Source of the DNA: Geomonas oryzae
GTDB taxonomy: Bacteria > Desulfobacterota > Desulfuromonadia > Geobacterales > Geobacteraceae
Length of the DNA stretch: 64,000 nucleotides
Direction: 5' to 3'
NCBI RefSeq assembly: GCF_004117875.1
Contig: NZ_RAHW01000001.1
Location: forward strand, 310,001 to 374,000
In this document: positions 16,777 to 25,308 of the stretch, in pieces
Layout: each line of letters opens with the position of its first letter
How positions within the stretch are numbered: the stretch's first letter is position 1
The notes under the pieces: generated by a model
The model's database searches: none
What the model saw: the letters and a program-made list of their open reading frames with translations, nothing else
Told to the model about the DNA's origin: nothing
Made by a program: the position numbers and the translations under genes

Positions 16777-19700
16777 GGGATGTTCTCCTTATCGGCTTTA
16801 GCGGTGAGGGTTGCCAGCTCACGCGCCACCCGCTCGAGCACCTCCCCCCAGTCGCCGCGCCGCTTCTGCCTGAAAAGGCGCGCCGTCGGGTACCAGGGTG
16901 AGTCCTCCCGCTCCATGAGCCAGCGCCAGTCGCAGGCCGAGGGTAAAAGCACCCAGACCGGCACCCCCATCCCCCCGGCCAGGTGCGCCACCGCGGTATC
17001 GGCGGAGATGACGAGGTCGAGTTGGGCCACGATGGCGGCAGTGTCGGCGAAGCTTTTGATGCCGCCTCCGAGGTCGGTAAGCTCCATCCCCGGCGGCGGG
17101 TGGGCCGCCTGTTCGGCGCCGTCCCCCACCTGCAGCGCGCAGAGGCTCACGCCGGGAACCCCGGCGAGCGGCGCGAAGAGCGGCAGCGACAGCGAGCGTT
17201 TCAGGTCGTCCTTGTAGCTCTTCCTCCCGGCCCAGACGAGTCCCACGCGCAAGCCGACGCCTGGGATGCGGGGACGCCAGCGCTCGACGAGGAGCGGGTC
17301 CGCGAAGAGGTAGGGTATGTGCGCCGGCACGGTGGCGAGCTCGGTGCCGCACAGGAAAGGGAGGCTCATGAGCGAGGCGTGGCAGTCGAAGCGGGGTAAG
17401 GGGTCCTCGCGCAGGAGCACCCTCTCAACGCCCGGGACGCTGGCAAGGACCGCCGCGATTGGCGCCCCCTGGCACTGCACCAGCACGCGCCCCCCCTGTG
17501 CCGCGAGAAGCGGCGCGTAGCGCACGAACTGGAAGGTGTCCCCGAAGCCCTGCTCGGCATGAAGCAGGATGGTCCGCCCCGCAAGGGGGGAGCCGTCCCA
17601 CGCGGGTGCCGGGAGTTCCTGGCGCGGGATGGGATCGATCTTCTCAAAGCGTGCCTCGTAGCCCAGCCAACCTTCGCGGTAGCGCCCGAGCTGCAGATCG
17701 ATCAGGGAGAGATTCCAGCGGGCGTCGACGTAGGAGGGGTCGAGCTCCAGCACCCTGAGGTAGCAGGTGACCGCCTCCTCCACGCGCCCGAGGGCGCGGC
17801 TCGCCGAGCCCAAGTTGTTGAGGGCGTGCAGGTAATCTGGGTCGCGGGAGAGCGCGGTGCGGTAGCATTCCACCGCATCCTCCAGGCGTCCCTGGACCTG
17901 CAGGGTGATGCCGAGCGCGTTCCATGAGGGGAGATAACCGGGGTCCCTCGCCAGGATCGTGCGGAAGGTCTCCTCGGCACGCTCGAGGGCTCCCGTCTCG
18001 TGGTACAGCTCACCCAGGTTGTGCCGGGCAGCGAGGTAATCCGGAGCCGCCGCGATCGCTTTTTTGAGCGCGTGCAGCGCCTCTTCAAGCTTCCCTTGCG
18101 CCTTCAGGGCAAGCGCCAGGTTGTGCCAGGCCTGCGCGAGCGCCGGGTCGAGGGCCAGGGCGCGCCGGTAGCAGTCGATCGCTTCGCCGTTACGCCCGAG
18201 CGTGTAGAGGCTGTTCCCCATGTTGTAGTGGGGGGCGATGAAGTCCGGAGCGAGCCGGATCGCCTCCCGGTAGCGCTCGACCGCCTCACCCTGCCTCCCC
18301 GCCTCGTCAAGCGCGCACCCTTCGTTGTTTAGGAGCTCCGCTTGGGAGCCTTGGCTGACGACAGCTATGGGAGGGTTGACAGCGGGAGCCACGGGGTCGG
18401 TTCCCGCCGCGAGCGCGGTTAACTCCGCACGCAGGCGCGAAAGTACCCCATCCCAGTCGCCGGCCCGCTCCTGCCGGAAGAGACGCATGGTCGGGTACCA
18501 GGGGGAGTCCTCACGACCAGTCATCCAACGCCAGTCGGGGACGAAGGGGACCAGGAGCCAGACCGGGACGCCGAGCGCGCCGGCAAGGTGGGCGACGGAG
18601 GTGTCGACGGAGATGACGAGGTCGAGTAGGCTCAAAAGCGCTGCGGTATCGGCATAGTCATGGATCGCCTGGGTGAGGTCGGTCACCGGAAGAGGGAGGG
18701 CCCCGTCCTCCCCCATCTGCAGGGAATAAAAAGTCACTGGGGAAAGAGCGGCGAGTGCTGCGAGCGCAGACGACGGGAGCGAGCGGTTCAGGTCGTTATT
18801 GTGGGCCGGGTTGCCGCGCCAGACGAGGCCGACCCTGAGCGTCCCGTCCGCCCGGACCAGGGAGCGACAGCGCTCCAGGCGCACCGGGTCCACCTGCAGG
18901 TAAGGCACCCGGTTCGGGATGTTGCCGAGCTCGGTGCCGAAGATACCGGGGAGGTCCATGAGCGAGGCCTGCAGGTCGAAGCGTGGCAGTTCGTCACCGC
19001 CGGCAAAGGCTCCCGCCACCCCGTCCACGCTGCGCGCTATTTCGACGAGCGCTGGTGACTGCACCATAACGAGCAGACGTCCGCCGCTCCCGGCGACAAG
19101 CGGCGCGTAGCGCAGAAACTGCAGCGTATCCCCCGCCCCCTGCTCGCCCCACAAAAGGAGGGTCCGTCCGGCAAGGGGAGCGCCATCCCAGGCGGGAACA
19201 CCCTCGAAGCGCCGTACCGGCGCGCCGCTGCTTTTTTTGAAGCGCCATGGGAACTCGCGCCACCCGGCGGCGAGGTCGCCGTGCATGAGCAGGAGTACGG
19301 CTAGGTTCCAGTGTGCGTCGCCGTGTTCCGGGGCGCGGCGCACCACCTCCCGTAACTCTTCCAGCGCCTCCTCGAAAAGCCCCAGCTCCTTGCAGGCGGT
19401 GGCTAGGTTGTAACGGGCCTTCACCAGCGAAGGGTCCAGGCGCAGCGCCTCCCGGTAGCCGGCCGCGGCGCCCGAGAGATCCCCTTCCATCTGCCGCGCG
19501 ATCCCTATCGCCTCGTGCAGCAGGGGGGCTCCCCGCTCGAGGGCGAGGGCCGCCTCCAGCGCCTCGCGCGCCTCGGCCATCATCCCCATCTGCTGCAGCG
19601 CGCCGGCAAGGGCGTAATGCGGCTCCCAGCGCCCGTGCAGGAGCTGGGACGCCTTTGAGAGGCGCACCGTCGCCTCGCGCGGTTTGCCGGTAGCGGCCAA

Positions 19701-21119
19701 GAGGGCTCCGCAGAAGTAATGGGCTGTCCCGTCGAAGGGACGCCTGGCGAGGGCCCCCTCCCAGAAGGAAAGCGCCGCGCCGTCAAGCGCCGCACGCACC
19801 CTTTGCACCACTTCGCCCCACTCCCCCTGCCGCTTCTGGCGGAAAAGACGCATGGTCGGGTACCAGGGGGAATCCTCACGCGTGACGAGCCAGCGGTAGT
19901 CCCCCGCCATCGGGAGGAGAAGCCAGACCGGCTTGCCGAGCCCCCCGGCCAGGTGCGCCACCGAGGTGTCGACGGAGACGACGAGATCGAGCCCGGCGAC
20001 GAGCGCCGCGGTGTCGCCGAAGTCGCGGATGCCGGCGGTCAGGTCGACGAGCCCCGGGCACTCATGGGCTTTCGTCCCCTCCTCCCCCACCTGGAGGGAG
20101 TAGAGCGTCACCCCGGGAACCTCGCCCAGGGGAGCGAGCTCCGTGATGGGGCAGCTGCGGAAGGGGTCGGGAAGCGGCTTGCCGGCCCAGACCAGCCCGA
20201 CCTTCAGGGAAGGGTTTCCGGAGAGCTTCTCGCGCCAGCGGGCGAGCCGATCCGGGGGGGGCGCGAGGTACGGGACGCGGTCCGGGACGGTATCGAGTTC
20301 GGTGCCGAAGATGTGGGGGAGCGAGAGGAGCGGCGTCTCGAGGTCGAAATGGGGGAGTTCCCCTCCCATGACGCAGGTCTCGCTCACGCCGGGGATGGTC
20401 TCCATGATGGGAACGAGGGCGGCGGACTGGCACTCGGCGATGACGACGCCGCCCCGTTGCGCCACCATCGGGAGGTAGCGGGCGAACTGGATCGTGTCGC
20501 CGTACCCCTGTTCGCCGTGCACGAGGATGCGCTTTCCGTTCAACGGCGCGCCGTCCCAGGCGGGGACGTCGAAGGCGCGCCTGGGCGAGGTGAAGCTGTC
20601 GCGCTTCCAGCGCCACTGGTACTCGGACCACCCCTCTTTGAAGTCGCCGGCAAGGAGCAGGGCGAGGGCGAGGTTCCAGTGCGCGTCGGCATCATCGGGG
20701 CGGCGCCGCACCAGGTCGCGGAAGCAGGCGAGCGCACCCGCGAGGTCGCCCGAGCGCTGCAGGGCGCCTCCGAGGGCGATGGCGATTTCAGGCGCGTCCG
20801 GCATTCGCTCCAGCGCCAGGCGAAACTGCCGCGCCGCCTCGGCAAAGCGTCCGAGCCTGAAGAGGGTAGAGCCCATGTTGTTCAGGGCGATGGGGTTCCC
20901 CTCCCGCGCGGCGAGGGCCGCACGGTACTCGTCGAGCGCCTCTAACGGGCGACCCGTCTCGTCGAGGATCGCGCCCAGGTTGACGCGCGCGTCCACGGCC
21001 AGCGCCCCTCCCGCGGCGACCAGCGGGCGATAGATCTCCTCCGCCTCGGCCAGGCGGCCGGCGCGCTGCAGCTCCATGGCGCGGGCGAAGTCCCGTGCCG
21101 GGTCGGAAGCACCGGCCAT
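16773..21119 (-). CDS. Triple-module TPR + GT9-like glycosyltransferase, 1448 aa
   Basis: Three successive TPR/GT9 modules. The GT9-like domains begin near residues 197 (RILVHGEQGYGDTIQFARYL), 652 (RTLLLWGEQGAGDTLQFLRY) and 1180 (RTILLHAEQGFGDTFQFVRY). All three keep SVDTSVAHLAG or SADTAVAHLAGG, a PVW-LLP strand, and the closing DSPWYPTMRLFRQ or DSPWYPTARLFRQ. TPR blocks fill the intervals. The modules differ from each other at many positions, so the duplications are not recent. The start ATG at 21119 follows the GT4 gene's stop by 3 bases. The end overlaps the next gene by 4 bases. It is cytoplasmic by appearance. The function is probably transfer of several sugars onto one acceptor, with the TPRs holding the protein target (inference). 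Confidence 0.86.
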   Translation of the reverse strand: MAGASDPARDFARAMELQRAGRLAEAEEIYRPLVAAGGALAVDARVNLGAILDETGRPLEALDEYRAALAAREGNPIALNNMGSTLFRLGRFAEAARQFRLALERMPDAPEIAIALGGALQRSGDLAGALACFRDLVRRRPDDADAHWNLALALLLAGDFKEGWSEYQWRWKRDSFTSPRRAFDVPAWDGAPLNGKRILVHGEQGYGDTIQFARYLPMVAQRGGVVIAECQSAALVPIMETIPGVSETCVMGGELPHFDLETPLLSLPHIFGTELDTVPDRVPYLAPPPDRLARWREKLSGNPSLKVGLVWAGKPLPDPFRSCPITELAPLGEVPGVTLYSLQVGEEGTKAHECPGLVDLTAGIRDFGDTAALVAGLDLVVSVDTSVAHLAGGLGKPVWLLLPMAGDYRWLVTREDSPWYPTMRLFRQKRQGEWGEVVQRVRAALDGAALSFWEGALARRPFDGTAHYFCGALLAATGKPREATVRLSKASQLLHGRWEPHYALAGALQQMGMMAEAREALEAALALERGAPLLHEAIGIARQMEGDLSGAAAGYREALRLDPSLVKARYNLATACKELGLFEEALEELREVVRRAPEHGDAHWNLAVLLLMHGDLAAGWREFPWRFKKSSGAPVRRFEGVPAWDGAPLAGRTLLLWGEQGAGDTLQFLRYAPLVAGSGGRLLVMVQSPALVEIARSVDGVAGAFAGGDELPRFDLQASLMDLPGIFGTELGNIPNRVPYLQVDPVRLERCRSLVRADGTLRVGLVWRGNPAHNNDLNRSLPSSALAALAALSPVTFYSLQMGEDGALPLPVTDLTQAIHDYADTAALLSLLDLVISVDTSVAHLAGALGVPVWLLVPFVPDWRWMTGREDSPWYPTMRLFRQERAGDWDGVLSRLRAELTALAAGTDPVAPAVNPPIAVVSQGSQAELLNNEGCALDEAGRQGEAVERYREAIRLAPDFIAPHYNMGNSLYTLGRNGEAIDCYRRALALDPALAQAWHNLALALKAQGKLEEALHALKKAIAAAPDYLAARHNLGELYHETGALERAEETFRTILARDPGYLPSWNALGITLQVQGRLEDAVECYRTALSRDPDYLHALNNLGSASRALGRVEEAVTCYLRVLELDPSYVDARWNLSLIDLQLGRYREGWLGYEARFEKIDPIPRQELPAPAWDGSPLAGRTILLHAEQGFGDTFQFVRYAPLLAAQGGRVLVQCQGAPIAAVLASVPGVERVLLREDPLPRFDCHASLMSLPFLCGTELATVPAHIPYLFADPLLVERWRPRIPGVGLRVGLVWAGRKSYKDDLKRSLSLPLFAPLAGVPGVSLCALQVGDGAEQAAHPPPGMELTDLGGGIKSFADTAAIVAQLDLVISADTAVAHLAGGMGVPVWVLLPSACDWRWLMEREDSPWYPTARLFRQKRRGDWGEVLERVARELATLTAKADKENIP

Positions 21120-21122
21120 GGA

Positions 21123-22175
21123 TCAGGCCCCCTGCATGCGGGCAAGTTCCGCCCGGGTGGCGAGCTTGGTTGCGATGTAGTGGAACTGGCGTGCGGCGCC
21201 GTCCCAGGTGAGCCGCGTCATCTCCTCCGCCGCCAGCACCCCTTTCCCGGGGAGCTCGTGGCGGTTTCGGTAGACGCGCTCAAGCGTCTCGATCACCTCT
21301 TCCAGGACCGGTTCCTCCCACACCGCGCTCTGCACGCCGCCGCTTCCCACCACCATGGGGAGGTAGCGGGTAAGCGGGTAGGCGATGGAGGGGGTGATGA
21401 CGTCGGCATGGCCCGAAGAATCCGAGGCGATCACGGTCCGGCCGCACGCCATGTATTCGCACATCACCATGTTGTTCCCCCCCTCGCAGCGGTTCGGGAA
21501 GAGCCCCACGTGGGTTTCGGAGAAGAGCCGGCGCATCATCGTGTTGTCCACCAGGGGGTGTACCAGGGTGCGGACCGGGTCGAGGCCGTTTTCCATGGCG
21601 CAGCGCCCGGGCAGGTTGAGGAAATCGACCTCGTCGTGGCGGTAGGTGATGAGGCGCGACGCCGCCATGGTGGCGAGGGAAAAGGGCCACTGGTTGGTCC
21701 AGCTGCAGGAAAGGTAGACGTCGGGGTGCCGCTGCATCATCACCTTCATGGCAGCGATGACGATGTCCTGCCCCTTTCTCAGTTCGAACTTGCCGCCGGA
21801 GAAGACGACGAAACGGTCCTCCGGGGGGAACGGCACCGGGAAGAAGTGTTGCGGGTCGATCCCCTGGAGGATGGTGCAGCAGTTCTTCACGCCGCCGCTC
21901 CTCAGCTGGTACTCGCACCATTTGGAGCCGGCGACGATGAAGTCCCAGTTTTTCGCCGCTTCTCGGGTGAAGTTCAGGATCTCGATATTATCCTCGAAGA
22001 AGCAGTAGCCGATGTTGATGGCGTCCCAGGCCTCCGGCATGCGGGGGGTCAGAGACCTCGACATGCAGTGCAGCGTGACCCCGGGGACCGGGGGAAGCTT
22101 GGCGATTTCGCGTTCCAGGTAGGTTCCGGCAACTCCCCAGCCGTGCATGGAGCCGCTGGGCATCGATACTTTCAT
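21123..22175 (-). CDS. GT4-family glycosyltransferase, 350 aa
   Basis: It opens MKVSMPSGSMHGWGVAGTYL and carries the GT4 core: a linker IVAGSKWCEYQL, then FVVFSGGKFELRKGQDIVI, the nucleotide-sugar-domain segment, and a C-terminal stretch PNRCEGGNNMVMCEYMACG that corresponds to the EGFGL-type E-x7-E region. The start at 22175 has GAGAGG upstream; an in-frame extension to 22208 runs into the promoter region and is rejected. It is first in a three-gene operon with the two TPR-GT9 proteins. A sigma-54-like promoter lies about 40 bases upstream, with a FleQ-like box further up, tying this sugar-transfer operon to flagellar control (inference). Confidence 0.87.
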   Translation of the reverse strand: MKVSMPSGSMHGWGVAGTYLEREIAKLPPVPGVTLHCMSRSLTPRMPEAWDAINIGYCFFEDNIEILNFTREAAKNWDFIVAGSKWCEYQLRSGGVKNCCTILQGIDPQHFFPVPFPPEDRFVVFSGGKFELRKGQDIVIAAMKVMMQRHPDVYLSCSWTNQWPFSLATMAASRLITYRHDEVDFLNLPGRCAMENGLDPVRTLVHPLVDNTMMRRLFSETHVGLFPNRCEGGNNMVMCEYMACGRTVIASDSSGHADVITPSIAYPLTRYLPMVVGSGGVQSAVWEEPVLEEVIETLERVYRNRHELPGKGVLAAEEMTRLTWDGAARQFHYIATKLATRAELARMQGA

Positions 22176-22216
22176 GAATGGACCTCTCGTTGGTGATAGG
22201 ACTGCCACAAGACGGC

Positions 22217-22232
22217 AGCAACTACCGTACCA
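22217..22232 (-). promoter_or_regulatory. Sigma-54-type promoter of the glycosyltransferase operon
   Basis: Minus-strand TGGTACGGTAGTTGCT has the GG and GC dinucleotides with the exact 10-base interval of -24/-12 promoters and differs from TGGCACG-N4-TTGCT at one position. Predicted transcript start is about 30 bases before the GT4 start codon. Confidence 0.6.
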
Positions 22233-22296
22233 GAAGGCAGGACATGGTGGTAATGCCCCGGAAATGCAGGCATTTTGTCAGCGGGAGGGGCTACGG

Positions 22297-22310
22297 GTCA
22301 TTTCTTTGAC
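22297..22310 (-). promoter_or_regulatory. FleQ-like activator box
   Basis: GTCAAAGAAATGAC on the minus strand resembles the published FleQ site (GTCAATAAATTGAC, 11 of 14 identical) and is an inverted repeat GTCA-N6-TGAC. It lies about 65 bases upstream of the -24 element. A second partial copy, CTGACAAAATG, follows nearer the promoter. Activator identity is not encoded in this window. Confidence 0.45.
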
Positions 22311-22386
22311 AGCGGGAGTCAAGGTGGCGCGCCAGTCGGACGGGGCGGACGGGGTTGGAGGGGGCGGCTTGCTGGGCGCAGGGGGG

Positions 22387-23148
22387 CTACGGCTCGTTGC
22401 GCTCGCTTTGCTCGTTGAGGAGAACGATGTCGACGCGGCGGTTCTTGGCGCGACCGTCCGCATCGGTGTTGTCGGCCACCGGGCGGTACTCGCCGTACCC
22501 TGCGGCGGATATGTTGGCGGGATCGAAATCTTCCTGCTTCACCAGGTAGCGCAGCACGTTGGTGGCGCGCGCCGTGGAAAGCTCCCAGTTCGACGGGAAA
22601 GCGGCGGAGCTGATGGGAACGTTGTCGGTGTGCCCCTCGACACGCACGCCGTTGGAATAACTGGCGAGCGAGGCCATCACGTCGTTTAGGAGGGCGTAGG
22701 AGTTCTGCTTCAGGGTGGCGCTTCCGGAGTCGAAGAACCCCGCTTCCTTGAGACTCACCACGAGCCCGCGCTGGGTGACCGATACGGAGACCTTGTTCTG
22801 CGCCCCCACCTTCATCAGATAGGCCTCGATGGAGGCCTTGGTGGCCCGGAAATCCTGCTCACTGCCGCGGCTCTTGCCGCGCTTGGGGGCCTGGGTCATC
22901 TTGTGCATCGAGGGGATCACGCTCATGGAGCCGGTGTCGATCACGGTGGGCTTCGCGCCTGCGCTGGTGGTGCTGTACCCGAAGGATTCACGCATCGAGG
23001 CGAGCACCTCTTCCGCCTTCTTCTTGTCGGTCTGGCTCATGGCGTAGAGCGTCACGAACACCGCGAAGAGCAGGGTGATGAAGTCGGCATAGGAAACGAG
23101 CCAGCGCTCGTGGTTCGGTTCCTTCTCGTGTTCCTTCTTCTTAGCCAT
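22387..23148 (-). CDS. motB: Flagellar motor protein MotB
   Basis: 253-residue stator protein. A short cytoplasmic tail (KKKEHEKEPNHERWLVSY) leads into one transmembrane helix with the proton-carrying aspartate (Asp22 in YADFITLLFAVFVTLYAMS). The periplasmic part is a linker followed by an OmpA-like peptidoglycan-binding domain (VRVEGHTDNVPI, NWELSTARATNVLRYL, AAGYGEYRPVADN, KNRRVDIVLL). It anchors the MotA/MotB stator to the cell wall. It starts immediately after the motA stop, so the two are made in one transcript, and it ends the flbD-motA-motB block. Confidence 0.95.
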   Translation of the reverse strand: MAKKKEHEKEPNHERWLVSYADFITLLFAVFVTLYAMSQTDKKKAEEVLASMRESFGYSTTSAGAKPTVIDTGSMSVIPSMHKMTQAPKRGKSRGSEQDFRATKASIEAYLMKVGAQNKVSVSVTQRGLVVSLKEAGFFDSGSATLKQNSYALLNDVMASLASYSNGVRVEGHTDNVPISSAAFPSNWELSTARATNVLRYLVKQEDFDPANISAAGYGEYRPVADNTDADGRAKNRRVDIVLLNEQSERNEP

Positions 23149-23913
23149 TTACTTCCCCTTCTTCTCCGCAGACTCATGCAGGTAGGCCCTGAGCTTCTGC
23201 TCGATGAAGTGGGGGTTCTCGCCGTTTTGAATGGCGATGAGCCCCTCGATGACCATCTCCTTCTGCAACAGCTCCTCCTTCAGGCGGATCTTCAGCTTGG
23301 TGCCGAAGGGGATGCAGAAGATGTTGGCGGTCATGAGACCGTAGATGGTTGCCACGAAGGCGACTGCGATACCGCCGCCGAGCTTGGACGGGTCGGAGAG
23401 GTTGCTCATGACGTGGATCAGGCCGAGCACGGCGCCGATGATGCCGATGGTCGGGGCGAAGCCCCCCGCCGCCTCGAAGACCTCGGCGCTGTGCTTGCCG
23501 TGCGACTCGAAGGAACCGAGCTCGATCTCCATGGTCTCCCTGAGCTTCTGCGGGTCGATGCCGTCGACGACGAGCGAGATCCCCTTCTTGGTGAAGGAGT
23601 CCTTCACCGTCTGGGCTTCCTGTTCCAGGGAGATGAGGCCGTTTCTGCGCGCCTTGGCGGCGTAGTTGATGATGTTCTTGATCACGCCTTCGGGGTCTTC
23701 CTTCGGGGGCATGAAGACCTTCTTCAGGTCCTTCACCGCGGTGAGCAGGATCGGCAGCGGGAAGCTGACGATGGTCGCCGCAGCGGTGCCGCCGAGCACG
23801 ATGATGGCAGCGGTCGGCTGTATGAGAGCCGACATGTGCAGCCCCTCGAGTGCCGCGCCGCCAAAGACCGCGAAAAGTCCCAGCGTGATTCCGATTATGG
23901 TCGATAAATCCAT
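23149..23913 (-). CDS. motA: Flagellar motor protein MotA
   Basis: 254-residue inner-membrane stator subunit with four membrane segments: near 5-22, 30-50 (PTAAIIVLGGTAAATIVSFP), about 148-170 and 180-200. The large cytoplasmic loop contains the charged residues that meet the rotor. The conserved proline region is present (APTIGIIGAVLGLIHVM). Forms the ion channel with MotB, encoded directly after it with no gap. The ribosome site before the ATG at 23913 is weak, which suggests coupling to flbD 42 bases upstream. Proton-driven rather than sodium-driven is likely from the MotA/B-type sequence, but not proven. Confidence 0.94.
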   Translation of the reverse strand: MDLSTIIGITLGLFAVFGGAALEGLHMSALIQPTAAIIVLGGTAAATIVSFPLPILLTAVKDLKKVFMPPKEDPEGVIKNIINYAAKARRNGLISLEQEAQTVKDSFTKKGISLVVDGIDPQKLRETMEIELGSFESHGKHSAEVFEAAGGFAPTIGIIGAVLGLIHVMSNLSDPSKLGGGIAVAFVATIYGLMTANIFCIPFGTKLKIRLKEELLQKEMVIEGLIAIQNGENPHFIEQKLRAYLHESAEKKGK

Positions 23914-23955
23914 AGTGGTTCCGGATCAACCTTGTGCGCTCCCGTCATCGGGAGG

Positions 23956-24213
23956 TTAGATCTTGCAGTTCGGGTGGTAGCGCTCCGCGTCCCTTCTGCG
24001 CAGGTAGCGGCGGGCGACGCTCGACGAAGCCTGCCGGAACACGTGCGCCTTGAAGGTCGCGATCCGGTCGATCACCACTCGCGCCGGTTCCAGCACGAGG
24101 TAGCGGTTGCCGTTGGAAAGGGTGATGTGCGTGTCCGGGGTCTCCGTGATGATCTCGATCAGGTCCGGGTTCAGGTACATCTCGGTGCCGTCGCGTGTTG
24201 TCACCTTGATCAT
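23956..24213 (-). CDS. flbD: Flagellar protein FlbD family, 85 aa
   Basis: Small protein beginning MIKVTTRDGTEMYLNPDLIE and continuing TPDTHITLSNGNRYLVLEPA, the FlbD pattern found next to motA in many bacteria (the small FlbD of Gram-positives and deltaproteobacteria, not the Caulobacter response regulator of that name). The start at 24213 has GGGGGAG nine bases upstream; longer in-frame starts run into the promoter and terminator. The C-terminus is basic (RRYLRRRDAERYH). Its function is not established; the position before motAB suggests a role in stator gene expression or assembly. Confidence 0.85.
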   Translation of the reverse strand: MIKVTTRDGTEMYLNPDLIEIITETPDTHITLSNGNRYLVLEPARVVIDRIATFKAHVFRQASSSVARRYLRRRDAERYHPNCKI

Positions 24214-24257
24214 GCGCTCCCCCACGGGCGAAGTTCCTAATACTGCCGATAGTGTTT

Positions 24258-24284
24258 TATTCGGACGTGCAGCGGAAAGCTTTA
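24258..24284 (-). promoter_or_regulatory. Possible sigma-28 promoter of flbD-motA-motB
   Basis: Minus strand TAAA, 15 bases, then TCCGAATA, similar to TAAA-N15-GCCGATAA with an imperfect -10. It lies between the flgL terminator and flbD, where a promoter is needed. Motor genes are FliA-dependent in many bacteria. Confidence 0.4.
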
Positions 24285-24313
24285 GCGCTAACCGCCGCCG
24301 CATCGAAAAAAGG

Positions 24314-24352
24314 AACGAAAAGGGCCGGACGAGCCATCTGCTCGCCCGGCCC
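24314..24352 (-). terminator. Intrinsic terminator after flgL
   Basis: Minus strand: GGGCCGGGCGAGC pairs with GCTCGTCCGGCCC (one G-T pair) around a 5-base loop and is followed by TTTT and, a little later, TTTTTT. It closes the long flhA-to-flgL transcript, so flbD-motAB need their own promoter. Confidence 0.75.
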
Positions 24353-24378
24353 ATGACGGCGCAGGGGCGCGTCCCCCG

Positions 24379-25299
24379 CTAGCTCATGTAGTCCAGAAGC
24401 GAAAGCTGGCTAAGCTTGGCCGTTGAGGAAAGCGCCGCGTTGAAGGCGGTGGTCTGCTGGGACAAAAGCACCCCTGCCTTCGCGTAGTCCACGTTCTGGA
24501 TGTCGCCGAAGACGGTCTTCAGCGTGTTCTGGTTGTTGGTGATCATGTTCTTCATGTTGTCCAGGCGCACGAGCCTCCCACCCACGTCGGAAAGCGCCAC
24601 GTTGACCTGGTCCGCCCCCGCCTTCAGGTTCTTCACCCCGTCGAGGATCCCCGCGCTGTCCTTGTTGCCGATCGCCGTGATGAGGGCGTCGATGGAGCCC
24701 AGGATGTCGATCGGTCCCTGTCCCGCGGTGGAGCCGCTCCCGACCGTTGCCGGCGGTTTGCCGCCGCGCAACAGGTCCGCCCCGCTCACGGTGGCCCCCA
24801 CGTAGCTGTTCGGGGAGACCTCGACCTTCAGGATATCGGTGGTGCCGCTGAAGGCGCCCGTGGCATCGAAGGGCTGGCTGGTCGAGTAGCCGCCGAAGAC
24901 GTACTGGTCCCCGAGGCGGGTGTTCCCCATGTCGATCAGCTGGCTTTTGAGCTGGGTGAGGTTGGTGATAGCGCTCGCCGTGGTGGTCGCGTCGAGGGTC
25001 CCGGTCACCATGTCCCCGGAGATCTTCTTCACCTGCTGCATCAGGTCCGCCATGCTGGAGAGGGCGGTGTTGGAGACGTTCAGCAGGGTCTCGGTCTTCG
25101 TGATGTTGGAGCTGTACTGGTTGCCGGCGTCGATCTGCTCCTGCAGGTCGAGCAGTTGCCTTGTAGAGAGCGGATCGTCGCTGGGGCGGTTGATGTTGTA
25201 GCCGGAGGCGAGCTGCTCCTGGAGCTGGTCGATGGCGCTGCGCCCCTGCTGCAGGTTGTAGATCGCGTTGTCGGCGCTCATGCCGGGCGTTATTCTCAT
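24379..25299 (-). CDS. flgL: Flagellar hook-associated protein 3 (FlgL)
   Basis: 306-residue hook-filament junction protein. The N-terminus MRITPGMSADNAIYNLQQGR and the following LASGYNINRPSDDPLSTRQL give the flagellin-like D0/D1 helices typical of FlgL. The C-terminal helix (GVLLSQQTTAFNAALSSTAK) mirrors it. The middle is short. It is exported by the flagellar type III system and sits between FlgK and flagellin. It starts 9 bases after the flgK stop and is the last gene before a terminator. There is no csrA-fliW pair after it, unlike in many other bacteria. Confidence 0.93.
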   Translation of the reverse strand: MRITPGMSADNAIYNLQQGRSAIDQLQEQLASGYNINRPSDDPLSTRQLLDLQEQIDAGNQYSSNITKTETLLNVSNTALSSMADLMQQVKKISGDMVTGTLDATTTASAITNLTQLKSQLIDMGNTRLGDQYVFGGYSTSQPFDATGAFSGTTDILKVEVSPNSYVGATVSGADLLRGGKPPATVGSGSTAGQGPIDILGSIDALITAIGNKDSAGILDGVKNLKAGADQVNVALSDVGGRLVRLDNMKNMITNNQNTLKTVFGDIQNVDYAKAGVLLSQQTTAFNAALSSTAKLSQLSLLDYMS

Positions 25300-25308
25300 G
25301 ACGGTCTC

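Noticed and set aside
24214-24354. Longer FlbD starting at 24354
   Set aside because: It would cross a terminator and a promoter; the 85-residue product matches the family.
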